From the NCBI RefSeq assembly GCF_014678725.1, contig NZ_CP061497.1, positions 2,868,001-2,932,000 of the forward strand: DNA of 64,000 nt, given 5' to 3'. The translations under genes were made by a program, and so were the position numbers. Below the pieces are notes generated by a model. The model worked only from the letters and a program-made list of their open reading frames with translations. It searched no databases and was not told the origin of the DNA. Positions 25,512 through 34,248 of the stretch are shown one piece after another (the stretch's first letter is position 1; every line of letters begins with the position of its first letter). The stretch is from Thermomonas sp. XSG (GTDB taxonomy: Bacteria > Pseudomonadota > Gammaproteobacteria > Xanthomonadales > Xanthomonadaceae).

Positions 25512-27170
25512 TCAGGGCGCGATCTTGCGCTTGAGCGCCCTGGCCACGGGCAGCGGCAGGCTCGGCAGCGAGCGCAGCAGCCACGGCAGCACGCGGCGCT
25601 TGGCGCCGCCCAGCGACTCCGGTACCACGGCTTCGATGAGGTGCGGGCCGGGGTGCGCCAGCGCGTACTCCAGCGCCTTGCAGAAGCTCTCCGCCGTGTC
25701 CGCGCGGGCGGCGTGCACGCCCATGCCCTGCGCCAGCCGGCAGAAGTCCAGCACCGGGCCGTGCAGGTCGAGCTGCGAGCGGGCCTTGGGGCCCGGCGCG
25801 GCGTCGGCACCCACGCGCTCCAGTTCAACGTTGAGCACCGAATAGCTGGCGTTGTTGAAGAGGATCGTGGTGACGTCGAGGCGTTCACGCGCCATCGTCC
25901 ACAGTGCCTGCAGCGTGTACATCGCGCTGCCGTCGCCGACCAGCGCGAGGACCGGGCGGTCCGGGCAGGCGATGGCCGCGCCCACCGCATTCGGCAGGGC
26001 CTGGCCGATGGCGCCGCCGGTGAGGGTGAGCAGGTCGTGGCGCGGGCTGCCGGCGGTCATCGTGCCGAGCAGCAGGCCGGAGGTGATCGCCTCGTCGATG
26101 ACGATGGCGCGCTCCGGCAGCAGGTGGCCGACGGCCTTGCAGACCTTGGCGGCAGTCAGGCGGCCGCGCGGGCGCGAGGGACGCGCCGCGGGCTGCAGCG
26201 CGGGCGCGGCCTGCGCGGCGTCCAGCGCGGCGGCGAGCTTGTCGAGACTTGCGGCGGCATCCTGTGCCGGCGTCGCCAGCGTATGCACGGCGCAACCCTC
26301 CGGCACCAGCTCGCTGGCCTTGCCGGGATAGGCGAAGAACGACACCGGCGGCTTGGCATCGACCAGCACCAGGTGTTCGATGCCGGTGAGCTGCAGCGTG
26401 GCCAGTTCGGCCAGGTAGGCGATGCGTTCCACCGCCGGCAGCCCGGCGCCGCGTTCCAACCGGGTCGGGAACACCTCGCAGAACAGCTTCACGCCGCACT
26501 GGGTGGCAATGCGTGCCGCGGCCAGCAGCGCCGGTTCACGCAGCGCCTGGCCGCCCAGCAGCAGCGCGGTCTTGCCGCCGCCGCGGATGGCGTCCGCGAT
26601 GGCGGCAACGGTGGCATCGTCCGCCGGCGGCGGTGCGGGCGGCGGCGGGGGCGGGCAGGGCGTGCCGCCGTCGCCCCAACTCACGTCGGCCGGCAGGACC
26701 AGCGTCGCCACCTGGCCGGGCAGGCCGCGCGCGGCGCGGATCGCGTCCACCGCATCGGCGCACAGCGTCGCCGTGCTTTGCGAGGTGCGCACGAAGCCGG
26801 GCGAGACGTTGCGCGCCACGGTTTCGATGTCGGACTGCAGCTGCGCGTCCAGCGGCACGTGGTAGGTGGCATGGTCGCCCACGATGTTGACCACCGGCAC
26901 CTTGCCCTTGCGCGCGTTGTGCAGGTTGGCCAGCCCGTTGCCCAGCCCGCAACCGAGGTGCAGCAGGGTGGCTGCCGGCTTGCCGGCCATCCGCGCATAG
27001 CCGTCGGCGGCGCCCGTGGCGACGCCTTCGAACAGCGCCAGCACCGCGCGCATGCGTGGCTCGGCGTCGAGCGCGGCGACGAAGTGCATCTCGCTGGTGC
27101 CGGGGTTGGAGAAGCAGACCTCGATGCCGGCGTCGGCCAGGGTCTTCATCAGGGCGTGTGCGCCGTTCAT
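25512..27170 (-). CDS. Thiamine diphosphate-dependent enzyme, acetolactate synthase-like
   Basis: The 552-residue protein has the three-domain layout of the POX/acetolactate synthase family. The catalytic Glu is in LALFEGVATGAADGYARM (Glu48), and the ThDP/Mg motif runs from VGDGSAMYTLQALW to ILFNN. A Pro-rich linker (CPPPPPPAPPP) lies between the first and middle domains. It decarboxylates or condenses a 2-oxo acid, but the substrate is unknown; no regulatory subunit gene is adjacent, so a role in branched-chain synthesis is unlikely. It follows the FAD-dependent oxidoreductase gene by three bases and is convergent with the E1 fusion gene. Confidence 0.85.
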   Translation of the reverse strand: MNGAHALMKTLADAGIEVCFSNPGTSEMHFVAALDAEPRMRAVLALFEGVATGAADGYARMAGKPAATLLHLGCGLGNGLANLHNARKGKVPVVNIVGDHATYHVPLDAQLQSDIETVARNVSPGFVRTSQSTATLCADAVDAIRAARGLPGQVATLVLPADVSWGDGGTPCPPPPPPAPPPADDATVAAIADAIRGGGKTALLLGGQALREPALLAAARIATQCGVKLFCEVFPTRLERGAGLPAVERIAYLAELATLQLTGIEHLVLVDAKPPVSFFAYPGKASELVPEGCAVHTLATPAQDAAASLDKLAAALDAAQAAPALQPAARPSRPRGRLTAAKVCKAVGHLLPERAIVIDEAITSGLLLGTMTAGSPRHDLLTLTGGAIGQALPNAVGAAIACPDRPVLALVGDGSAMYTLQALWTMARERLDVTTILFNNASYSVLNVELERVGADAAPGPKARSQLDLHGPVLDFCRLAQGMGVHAARADTAESFCKALEYALAHPGPHLIEAVVPESLGGAKRRVLPWLLRSLPSLPLPVARALKRKIAP

Positions 27171-27173
27171 GGC

Positions 27174-28781
27174 TCAGGCTCCGGTCACGATGGCATGCGC
27201 GGCGGCGCGCGCGGTGAGGATGCAGCCGGGCAGGAAGGTGCCCTCCAGCGAGCGCTTGCCGCAGGCACCGCCGCCGCCGAAGCCGGCGGCCTCGCCCACG
27301 CAGTACAGTCCCGGGATCGGCGCTCCCTCCGCGTCCAGCACGCGGCTGTGCAGGTCGGTGCGCAGCCCGCCCAGGCTCTTGCGGGTGATCAGCTGCATGT
27401 GGATGGCGATGTACGGCCCGGCACCCGGTTGCTGCAGCGGCGCGGGCTTGCAGGTGCGCAGGCGGTCCGGGCCCCACTGGCGCGCGTGCAGGATGCGGCG
27501 GATTTGCGGGTCGTCTTCCGGGTTCGCGCCCGGCGCGAAGTGCGCGTCGAAGGCGTCGGCGGTGGCCTGCAGCGTGGCCGGGTCGACGTCGTGCGAGCAG
27601 GTCAGGGCGTTCATCCGGTCCGCCAGTCCGGCCAGCGTGTCGTCGACCAGGAAGTGGGTGCTTTCGGCCTGCATCTGCCGCACCAGCCGATGGTTGCCCA
27701 GCAGCGTCTCCTTGAGGAAGCGCAGGAATTGCTTGTCGCGGATGCGCGGGTTGTGCTCGGCGCCGGAGATCGCGAATTCCTTGGCCGCGATGCGCCAGTT
27801 GAGCAGGTGCCAGGTCCACGGCCGTTCCTGCTCGGCCACCCGCTGGCACAGCCAGTGGGTGTCGAACCCGGTCACCAGCGGCTCCGGGCCGATGCGCCGG
27901 CCCGTGTGGTCCAGCCACAGCGCCGACTTGCAGGGGATCGCGGACAGCCCGTGGCCCTCGAAATGCGGGAACGGATGCGGGAAGCCGGCGGCGTAGTTCC
28001 ACATCTCGCCGGTGCGGACGATGCGGGCGCCCAGCGTTTCGGCGGCGTGGTGCATGGCGCCGTCGGCATAGGGGTGCGCGCCGTTGAGCATGGCCGCCGG
28101 CCGCGGGCGGTCCACCGGCCAGTTGCGGCGCGTTTCGACATGGCTGCCGTTGAGGCCGCCGGTGGCCAGCACCACCACGGGCGCGTCGATGCGGTGTTCC
28201 TCGCCGGTCGTTTCATTCAGCGCCAGTGCGCCCGCCATGCGGCCGTCGGTGGTCTCCAGTACGGTCACGCGATGGCGATGCAGCACGGTGAGGCTGCCGT
28301 TCGCACCGGCCTCGCGCAGCGCGGCGATCATCCGCCGGGTCAACTCGCGCGAAGTGCCCCAGACCACGTGGTAGCGCGGGACGGTGTTGCCGTCGCTATC
28401 GCGCCCGCGCTCCACCCAGTTCACCGCCGGCATGAACGTGATGCCGTGGGCCTGCAGCCAGTCGTGTACGTCGGCGCGCGAGCGCTCGACGTAGTGGCGT
28501 GCCCACGCCACCGCGTGCGTGTCGTCCGGGTCCAGTTCGCCGAAGCGCATCCAATCGGCGAATGCGCGCTCGGGCGAGTCGACGATCTTCTTGCGCGCTT
28601 GCAGCGGCGTGCCGACCAGCGCCATGCCGCCGAACGCCCACAGCGCCAAGCCGCCGAAGCGCTCCTGCGTGTCGCGATCCACCAGCACTACACGCTGGCC
28701 GGCGCGCAGGGCTTCCAGCGCCGTGATGATGCCGGCCAAGCCGCCGCCGACGACCAGAACATCGGTTTTCAACAATGCCAT
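27174..28781 (-). CDS. FAD-dependent oxidoreductase of the fumarate reductase/ketosteroid dehydrogenase type
   Basis: The 535-residue flavoprotein starts with the Rossmann motif DVLVVGGGLAGIITALEAL, continues with a flavin-shielding block FGGLALWAFGGMAL, and ends with GLYCVGEAAGFGGGGACGKR, a closing FAD motif. This pattern matches flavoproteins annotated as FAD-binding dehydrogenases related to 3-ketosteroid dehydrogenase and the fumarate reductase flavoprotein. It probably carries out an alpha,beta-dehydrogenation or its reverse. It is the first gene of a two-gene unit with the ThDP enzyme. Substrate and electron acceptor are unknown. Confidence 0.83.
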   Translation of the reverse strand: MALLKTDVLVVGGGLAGIITALEALRAGQRVVLVDRDTQERFGGLALWAFGGMALVGTPLQARKKIVDSPERAFADWMRFGELDPDDTHAVAWARHYVERSRADVHDWLQAHGITFMPAVNWVERGRDSDGNTVPRYHVVWGTSRELTRRMIAALREAGANGSLTVLHRHRVTVLETTDGRMAGALALNETTGEEHRIDAPVVVLATGGLNGSHVETRRNWPVDRPRPAAMLNGAHPYADGAMHHAAETLGARIVRTGEMWNYAAGFPHPFPHFEGHGLSAIPCKSALWLDHTGRRIGPEPLVTGFDTHWLCQRVAEQERPWTWHLLNWRIAAKEFAISGAEHNPRIRDKQFLRFLKETLLGNHRLVRQMQAESTHFLVDDTLAGLADRMNALTCSHDVDPATLQATADAFDAHFAPGANPEDDPQIRRILHARQWGPDRLRTCKPAPLQQPGAGPYIAIHMQLITRKSLGGLRTDLHSRVLDAEGAPIPGLYCVGEAAGFGGGGACGKRSLEGTFLPGCILTARAAAHAIVTGA

Positions 28782-28940
28782 GCGGCCATTCCCCCGGATG
28801 CCATCGCCACCTGTCGTTGGCTGCGGTCATAGCCACCATAGCGGTTCCGGCGGGACGTTGGCGATGCGTATCCGGTGTCCGGACACGGCGCGTGGGCAAG
28901 CCGGTGCCGATCTTCGGCGCCAGCCCAACCGAAAAACGGG

Positions 28941-29795
28941 TCAGCGGGCCAGGCCGTCCGCCAGCGGGCGCCGCTGCAAAGCTGCGCCGGCCGCGACGAT
29001 GCCGGCATCGGAATGCTCCAGCGGCAATACGGCCAGCGACAGGTTGCCGGCGCTGGCGACGATGTTGCCGATGCCGCGGCCGTCTTCGCTCACTTCGCTG
29101 CCCACGGGCAGCGGCGCCTCGCTCTCGAACAGGCCAAGGCCGCGCTTGGCCTGACCGAGGAAGTGCGTGCGGGCGACGATTTCCTGGCCCGGGTAGCAGC
29201 CCTTGCTGACGCTGAAGGCGCGCAACCGTTCCAGCGACAGCTGCTGCGGCGTCCACTGGCCGGCCTGCGAGGCGGTCAGGCGGGGCAGGCCGTGCGCAAG
29301 GTCATACGCATCCCACCGTTGGCACGCGGTGGCATCGTCGGTAGCAGCAGCCTGGCGGATCTGCAGGCTGCGCGGCCCGCCAGCGGCGCCCATGTCGAGT
29401 TCGACGTCGCCGGCAGCGGACACCGCCAGCGCGGGCCCGCGTGCCGATGGGGGGGGCAGGAAGCCGCCGATCACCTGCAGGTCCAGCGGCAGGAGTTTCA
29501 GCTTGCTGCGGAATACATAGCGCTGCAGCTGCGCGGCCAACTCGACAGGGTCGGCATCCGGCAGCAGCAGCCAAAGCGTTTCCGCGTCCAGCCGCAGCAG
29601 CGCGAACAGCGCCACGACGCGGCCCTTGGCTGTCAGCCAGCCATTCCATTGCCAGTGGCGATCGGCAAGCGTGGCGACGTCATTCATGAACTGCGCCTGC
29701 GCGAATGCGATTGCATCGCGTCCGCATATGGACAGCAGGCGATGGCCGGGCAGCCGGAATTCGTGGTCTGGCGCGGGTTGTGGCTTGTCGTGCAT
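28941..29795 (-). CDS. ygfZ: Tetrahydrofolate-binding iron-sulfur maintenance protein YgfZ
   Basis: The 284-residue protein has the GcvT-like fold and the diagnostic motif KGCYPGQEIVARTHFLGQAK, whose Cys is essential in YgfZ. YgfZ helps maintain certain [4Fe-4S] enzymes in a folate-dependent way. The ATG at 29795 begins just before the conserved fold; an upstream in-frame start would run through the sdhAF4 gene on the other strand. It is divergent from sdhAF4 with only 28 bases between starts, and placement beside succinate dehydrogenase, an iron-sulfur enzyme, fits its role. Confidence 0.9.
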   Translation of the reverse strand: MHDKPQPAPDHEFRLPGHRLLSICGRDAIAFAQAQFMNDVATLADRHWQWNGWLTAKGRVVALFALLRLDAETLWLLLPDADPVELAAQLQRYVFRSKLKLLPLDLQVIGGFLPPPSARGPALAVSAAGDVELDMGAAGGPRSLQIRQAAATDDATACQRWDAYDLAHGLPRLTASQAGQWTPQQLSLERLRAFSVSKGCYPGQEIVARTHFLGQAKRGLGLFESEAPLPVGSEVSEDGRGIGNIVASAGNLSLAVLPLEHSDAGIVAAGAALQRRPLADGLAR

Positions 29796-29823
29796 CGGTT
29801 GCGGGGCGTAAACTGAGCGGGTT

Positions 29824-30015
29824 GTGAACGCGTCGATCATAGGCCAAACCAGCCCCGCACCCGAGTCCGCGCCTCCGCAGGCCGCGCCCGGAACGCCCAT
29901 GCCGCAACCGGTTGCGGACGTTCCGCCCGTCGCCGAAGAGCATGGCGGACGCGGTGGTCTGGATCCCACCCGTTACGGGGACTGGGAAAAGAACGGCCGC
30001 TGCATCGACTTCTGA
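29824..30015 (+). CDS. Succinate dehydrogenase assembly factor SdhAF4-like (DUF1674)
   Basis: The 63-residue protein has an unstructured Pro/Ala-rich N-terminus and the family signature GGRGGLDPTRYGDWEKNGRC followed by IDF at the C-terminus. The eukaryotic homologue SDHAF4 binds flavinylated SdhA, limits stray oxidant formation and hands it to SdhB. Translation probably starts at GTG 29824. It is the first gene of the sdh locus here, 47 bases before sdhC. Confidence 0.88.
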   Translation: MNASIIGQTSPAPESAPPQAAPGTPMPQPVADVPPVAEEHGGRGGLDPTRYGDWEKNGRCIDF

Positions 30016-30062
30016 TCCACCGCCACGCGGCGCAAGCCGCCCAGCCCGGAGAAAGCACCCCC

Positions 30063-30473
30063 ATGGCTGCTCCAGAACCTCGCGTCCGCGAACGTCCGTT
30101 GTCACCCCACCTGCAGGTTTACCGCTGGCAGGTGCAGATGGTGACCTCGATCATCCACCGCGCCACCGGCGTGATCCTTTCCGTCGGCGCACTGGCTCTG
30201 GTCTACGGGCTGCTGGCGCTGGCCGGTGGACCCGCGCGCTGGAACGCCTTCGCCATCTGCCTCGGCTCGCCGCTGGGCAAGCTGCTGATGTTCGGCTTCA
30301 GCTGGGCGCTGGCCTATCACCTCATCAACGGCATCCGCCACCTGCTGCAGGATGGTGGGCTTGGCTTTGCGATCCCGGACTTCATTCGAAGCAGCTGGAT
30401 CTCGATCATCGGCAGCGTGGTGTTGACCGTGCTCGCCTGGGGCATGGTGCTGACGCGCTGGGGGCAGGCATGA
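30063..30473 (+). CDS. sdhC: Succinate dehydrogenase cytochrome b556 subunit
   Basis: The 136-residue protein has the SdhC start RPLSPHLQVYRWQVQMVTSI with the conserved HR motif in SIIHRATG, and three hydrophobic helices. A conserved His in the second helix (LAYHLINGIRH) is the likely heme b ligand. It anchors SdhAB in the inner membrane and forms part of the ubiquinone site with SdhD. The start has GAGAAAGCACCCCC upstream. Its stop overlaps sdhD (ATGA). Confidence 0.93.
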   Translation: MAAPEPRVRERPLSPHLQVYRWQVQMVTSIIHRATGVILSVGALALVYGLLALAGGPARWNAFAICLGSPLGKLLMFGFSWALAYHLINGIRHLLQDGGLGFAIPDFIRSSWISIIGSVVLTVLAWGMVLTRWGQA

Positions 30474-30865
30474 ACGGAAACGCGAACGATTTGCGCACGC
30501 CGCTGAAGCGCGCGCGTGGCTGGGGCTCGGCGAAGGACGGCACCCATCACTTCATCTGGCAGCGCATCACCGCGGTGGCCACCGGCCTGACCGGGCTGTG
30601 GCTGCTGGGCATGGTGCTGTCGCTGCGCACCGCCGACTACACCGTGGTGCACGCGCTGGTGGCCGACCCGGTCAACGCCACCGCGCTGGTGGCCTTCCTG
30701 CTCGGGATGTTCTGGCACGCCAGGCTCGGCCTGCAGGTCATCATCGAGGACTACGTGCACACGCCGCTGACGGGTGCCGTGGCCCAACTTGCCGTCCTTT
30801 TCATCTGCGCGCTGGCGGCCATCGCCAGCGTGCTCGCGGTGCTGCGCATCGCACTCGGGAGCTGA
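30470..30865 (+). CDS. sdhD: Succinate dehydrogenase hydrophobic membrane anchor subunit
   Basis: The 131-residue protein has three membrane helices, the conserved HHFIWQRITAVA motif at the start of the first, and FWHARLGLQVIIEDYVH in the second, with the heme/quinone-region His and the Asp-Tyr pair. It pairs with SdhC to bind heme and ubiquinone. Its ATG overlaps the sdhC stop and it lies six bases before sdhA, so the operon is tightly coupled. Confidence 0.92.
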   Translation: MNGNANDLRTPLKRARGWGSAKDGTHHFIWQRITAVATGLTGLWLLGMVLSLRTADYTVVHALVADPVNATALVAFLLGMFWHARLGLQVIIEDYVHTPLTGAVAQLAVLFICALAAIASVLAVLRIALGS

Positions 30866-30871
30866 CCTGCG

Positions 30872-32659
30872 ATGTCCGCCTACAAGATCCAGGAACACAA
30901 GTTCGACATGATCGTGGTCGGGGCCGGCGGCGCCGGCCTGCGCGCCACCTTCGGCCTGGCCCAGAAGGGCCTGCAGACCGCATGCATCAGCAAGGTCTTC
31001 CCGACCCGCAGCCACACCGTTGCGGCGCAGGGCGGCATTTCCGCCGCGCTGGGCAACATGGGCGAGGACGACTGGCGCTTCCACTTCTACGACACCATCA
31101 AGGGGTCGGACTGGCTGGGCGACCAGGACGCGATCGAATACATGTGCCGCGAGGCGATCCCCGCGATCATCGAGCTGGAGCACCAGGGCGTGCCGTTCAG
31201 CCGCACCGAGGACGGCAAGATCTACCAGCGCCCGTTCGGCGGCATGACCACGCACTACGGCAAGGGCACCGCGCAGCGCACCTGCGCCGCCGCCGACCGC
31301 ACCGGCCACGCGATCCTGCACACGCTGTACCAGCAGGCGCTCGCGCATGACGCGCGCTTCTTCATCGAATACTTCGCGCTCGACCTGATCATGGACGAGG
31401 AGGGCGCCTGCCGCGGCGTGCTGGCGCTGGACATGAGCGAAGGCACCCTGCACCTGTTCCGCGCCCAGGGCGTGGTGCTCGCCACCGGTGGCTACGGGCG
31501 CGCCTACTTCAGCGCGACTTCCGCGCATACCTGCACCGGCGACGGCGGCGGCATGGCCCTGCGCGCCGGGCTGGGCCTGCAGGACATGGAGTTCGTGCAG
31601 TTCCACCCCACCGGCATCTACGGCGCCGGCTGCCTGATCACCGAGGGCGTGCGCGGCGAAGGCGGCATCCTGCGCAACAGCAACGGCGAGCGCTTCATGG
31701 AACGCTACGCGCCGAACGCCAAGGACCTGGCGTCGCGCGACGTGGTGTCGCGCTCGATGACCATCGAGATCCGCGAAGGCCGCGGCGTGGGCGAGCACAA
31801 GGACCACATCTTCCTCGACCTCACCCACCTCAACCCGGCCGACATCCACGAGAAGCTGCCGGGCATCGCCGAAAGCGCGCGCATCTTCGCCGGCGTGGAC
31901 GTCGAGAAGCAGCCGATCCCGGTGATCCCGACCGTGCACTACAACATGGGCGGCATTCCCACCAACTACCACGGCGAAGTGGTGCAGCTGAAGGACGGCA
32001 ACCCCGATGCCGTGGTGCCGGGCCTGTACGCCATCGGCGAGGCCGCCTGCGTGTCGGTGCACGGCGCCAACCGCCTGGGCTCCAACTCGCTGCTCGACCT
32101 GGTGGTGTTCGGCCGTGCGGTGGCCAATCGCTGCGCCGAGACGATCAAGCCCGGCGCGCCGCACAAGCAGCTGGCCGGCGATGCCTGCGACAAGTCGCTG
32201 GCCAACCTGGACAAGCTGCGCAACGCCCACGGCGACACGCCGACGGCGGAGATCCGCAACAACATGCAGCGCGCGATGCAGCGCGACGCGGCGGTGTTCC
32301 GCACCGGCGAGACCCTGGCCGAGGGCGTGAAGGCGATCAGCGACATCCACGCCAGCTTCGCCGACGTCAAGGTGGCCGACCGCTCGCTGGTCTGGAACTC
32401 GGATCTGGTGGAAACGCTGGAGCTGCAGAACCTGCTGGGCCAGGCGCTGGTGACGATCGTCTCCGCCGAGAACCGCAAGGAATCGCGCGGCGCGCACGCC
32501 CGCGAGGATTTCCCGGACCGCGACGACGACAACTGGCACAAGCACACCATCTGCTGGGCGGACGAGGCGGGCAACACCCGCATCGACTACCGGCCGGTGC
32601 ACATGTACACGCTCAGCAGCGACGTCGAAGTGGTGCCGCCGAAGAAGCGCGTCTACTGA
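30872..32659 (+). CDS. sdhA: Succinate dehydrogenase flavoprotein subunit
   Basis: The 595-residue protein has the FAD dinucleotide motif [20 protein letters not shown], the FAD-attachment His48 in [16 protein letters not shown], and the active-site regions [27 protein letters not shown] and [18 protein letters not shown]. It oxidises succinate to fumarate and passes electrons to SdhB. The length is normal. It is followed by an 83-base gap that carries a REP pair rather than the usual short spacing to sdhB. Confidence 0.96.
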   Translation: MSAYKIQEHKFDMIVVGAGGAGLRATFGLAQKGLQTACISKVFPTRSHTVAAQGGISAALGNMGEDDWRFHFYDTIKGSDWLGDQDAIEYMCREAIPAIIELEHQGVPFSRTEDGKIYQRPFGGMTTHYGKGTAQRTCAAADRTGHAILHTLYQQALAHDARFFIEYFALDLIMDEEGACRGVLALDMSEGTLHLFRAQGVVLATGGYGRAYFSATSAHTCTGDGGGMALRAGLGLQDMEFVQFHPTGIYGAGCLITEGVRGEGGILRNSNGERFMERYAPNAKDLASRDVVSRSMTIEIREGRGVGEHKDHIFLDLTHLNPADIHEKLPGIAESARIFAGVDVEKQPIPVIPTVHYNMGGIPTNYHGEVVQLKDGNPDAVVPGLYAIGEAACVSVHGANRLGSNSLLDLVVFGRAVANRCAETIKPGAPHKQLAGDACDKSLANLDKLRNAHGDTPTAEIRNNMQRAMQRDAAVFRTGETLAEGVKAISDIHASFADVKVADRSLVWNSDLVETLELQNLLGQALVTIVSAENRKESRGAHAREDFPDRDDDNWHKHTICWADEAGNTRIDYRPVHMYTLSSDVEVVPPKKRVY

Positions 32660-32663
32660 ACCT

Positions 32664-32724
32664 GTAGGGGCGGCCACGGCCGCGACCGGAAGCAACCAGA
32701 GCGTCGCGCCCAAGGCGCGCCTAC
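32664..32724. repeat. Pair of GTAG-headed REP palindromes between sdhA and sdhB
   Basis: Two imperfect palindromes face each other. The first starts GTAG at 32664 and folds GCGGCC against GGCCGC; the second ends CTAC at 32721-32724 and folds GCGCC around TTG. GTAG-headed REPs in opposed pairs are characteristic of Stenotrophomonas/Xanthomonas-type genomes. Confidence 0.75.
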
Positions 32725-32742
32725 GAAGCAGGAATCCAGCAA

Positions 32743-33525
32743 ATGGCCGAATTCAACCTCCCGAAGAACTCCAGGATCCAGAAGGGCAAGCACTTCCCGG
32801 CGCCGGGCGCCAAGAAGCCGCGCACCTTCAAGATCTATCGCTGGAACCCCGATGATGGTCTCAATCCGCGCACCGACACCTACGAGGTGGACATGGCGGC
32901 GTGCGGGCCGATGGTGCTGGATGCGCTGATCAAGATCAAAAACGAGATCGATCCCACGCTGACCTTCCGCCGCTCCTGCCGCGAGGGCATCTGCGGCTCC
33001 TGCGCGATGAACATCGACGGGACCAACACGCTGGCCTGCATCTGCGCCACCGACAGCGTGAAGGACGGCGAGGTGGCGATCTATCCGCTGCCGCACATGC
33101 CGGTGGTCAAGGACCTGGTGCCGGATCTCACCCACTTCTACGCCCAGCACGCCAGCATCCGCCCGTGGCTGCGCACGCAGACCCCGGCGCCGCCGGACCG
33201 CGAGCGCCTGCAGAGCAAGGAAGACCGCGCCAAGCTCGATGGCCTGTATGAGTGCATCCTGTGCGCCTGCTGCAGCACGTCCTGCCCCAGCTACTGGTGG
33301 AACGGCGACCGCTACCTCGGCCCGGCGATCCTGCTGCAGGCCTACCGCTGGATCGTGGACAGCCGCGACGAAGACACCGGCGCCCGCCTCGACGAGCTAG
33401 AAGACCCGTTCAAGCTGTACCGCTGCCACACGATCATGAACTGCGCGCGGACCTGTCCGAAGGGACTGAACCCGGCCAAGGCGATCGCCGAGATCAAGAA
33501 GCTGATGCTGGCGCGCAAGAACTGA
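32743..33525 (+). CDS. sdhB: Succinate dehydrogenase iron-sulfur subunit
   Basis: The 260-residue protein has all three cluster motifs: [21 protein letters not shown] for [2Fe-2S] split across two Cys groups, [15 protein letters not shown] for [4Fe-4S], and [15 protein letters not shown] for [3Fe-4S]. It carries electrons from SdhA to the quinone site. The N-terminus is about 20 residues longer than in E. coli and basic ([19 protein letters not shown]). The ribosome binding site (AGGAA) lies just downstream of the REP pair. Confidence 0.95.
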   Translation: MAEFNLPKNSRIQKGKHFPAPGAKKPRTFKIYRWNPDDGLNPRTDTYEVDMAACGPMVLDALIKIKNEIDPTLTFRRSCREGICGSCAMNIDGTNTLACICATDSVKDGEVAIYPLPHMPVVKDLVPDLTHFYAQHASIRPWLRTQTPAPPDRERLQSKEDRAKLDGLYECILCACCSTSCPSYWWNGDRYLGPAILLQAYRWIVDSRDEDTGARLDELEDPFKLYRCHTIMNCARTCPKGLNPAKAIAEIKKLMLARKN

Positions 33526-33535
33526 GGAAACACGT

Positions 33536-33555
33536 CCTCCCGCCGCGGCGGGAGG
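33536..33555 (+). promoter_or_regulatory. Perfect 9-bp hairpin covering the Shine-Dalgarno region of sdhE
   Basis: CCTCCCGCC and GGCGGGAGG flank a GC loop. GGAGGGG in the 3' arm is the ribosome binding site for the ATG at 33565, so the folded mRNA would block translation. It resembles the hairpin at 23169-23189. Confidence 0.6.
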
Positions 33556-33564
33556 GGTCCCTGC

Positions 33565-33822
33565 ATGGACAGCCTCGACGACGAGACCGAACTCAGGAAG
33601 CTGCGCTGGCGCTGCCGGCGCGGCATGCGCGAGCTCGACCAGCTGCTGGAACGCTGGCTGGATCGTGCATGGCGGCAAAGCCCGACCGCCGAGCGAGAGG
33701 TTTTCCTGCGGCTGCTGGACACCGAAGACGACAAACTCTGGCGCTGGTTCCTTGGCCATGAGGTGCCCGGCGATGTCGAAATCGCGACGCTCATCGAACG
33801 CATCCGCGCCCTGCCGGTGTGA
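33565..33822 (+). CDS. sdhE: SdhE, FAD assembly factor for succinate dehydrogenase
   Basis: The 85-residue protein has the family motif RRGMRELD near the N-terminus (RGxxE) and the helical block [20 protein letters not shown]. SdhE promotes covalent attachment of FAD to SdhA. The ATG at 33565 follows a hairpin that contains its Shine-Dalgarno sequence. It is 39 bases from sdhB. Confidence 0.92.
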   Translation: MDSLDDETELRKLRWRCRRGMRELDQLLERWLDRAWRQSPTAEREVFLRLLDTEDDKLWRWFLGHEVPGDVEIATLIERIRALPV

Positions 33823-34225
33823 CTGGGTGCCCTCGCGCTGGCTGACCGCCGCGCTCATCGTCCTGGCGCTGCTGGCGCCGTGCTCGCTGCTTGCCTCCGA
33901 CCTGCCGCCCATCGCGGCCCTGCCGCTGGCGCTGCTGGCCGGAGGCCGGGGCGTCCGCGAGGTGCATCTGCACAGGTCGCAGCCGCCACGGGCGCTGGTC
34001 ATTCCGGCCGGTGCGGGCGAGGCCCGCTGCGATGAACTGCCCATGGCCTCGCTGCGCGTGCGCTGGCGCGGCCCGCTGGCGTTCCTGCGCTGGCGCGACC
34101 CGGACGGGCGCGCCCGGCGCCTGGTGTTCTGGCCGGATACCCTGCCAGCCGTTGCCCGGCGTGAACTGAAGCTGGCGCTGCAGCAACGCGAGGCTGCCGG
34201 CGGCGGCGCATCAATGGCAGGATAG
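33773..34225 (+). CDS. YgfX-like membrane protein
   Basis: The protein (150 residues from ATG 33773) has the YgfX opening [20 protein letters not shown], two adjacent membrane segments, a conserved Pro before a beta-rich cytoplasmic part, and [20 protein letters not shown] near the end. YgfX is the usual partner gene of sdhE; its role is uncertain. The start is ambiguous: ATG 33773 has GAGG at good spacing but overlaps sdhE by 50 bases, while GTG 33827 avoids the overlap and cuts into the conserved CDW motif. I prefer the former with modest confidence. Confidence 0.7.
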   Translation: MSKSRRSSNASAPCRCDWVPSRWLTAALIVLALLAPCSLLASDLPPIAALPLALLAGGRGVREVHLHRSQPPRALVIPAGAGEARCDELPMASLRVRWRGPLAFLRWRDPDGRARRLVFWPDTLPAVARRELKLALQQREAAGGGASMAG

Positions 34226-34248
34226 GCGGTCACTGGAAAGGGCCTTCG

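Noticed and set aside
22972-25584. An 870-codon open frame antisense to the E1 fusion gene
   Set aside because: The sense gene has complete E1 alpha and beta motifs and this frame has none.
25494-28832. An 1112-codon plus-strand open frame opposite the ThDP enzyme and flavoprotein genes
   Set aside because: The minus-strand genes have complete ThDP and FAD motifs; the opposite frame has none and is a shadow.
30317-32713. A 798-codon open frame antisense to sdhC, sdhD and sdhA
   Set aside because: It is opposite highly conserved genes, its translation is His/Val/Ala-rich without any known motif, and such frames are expected at this GC content.
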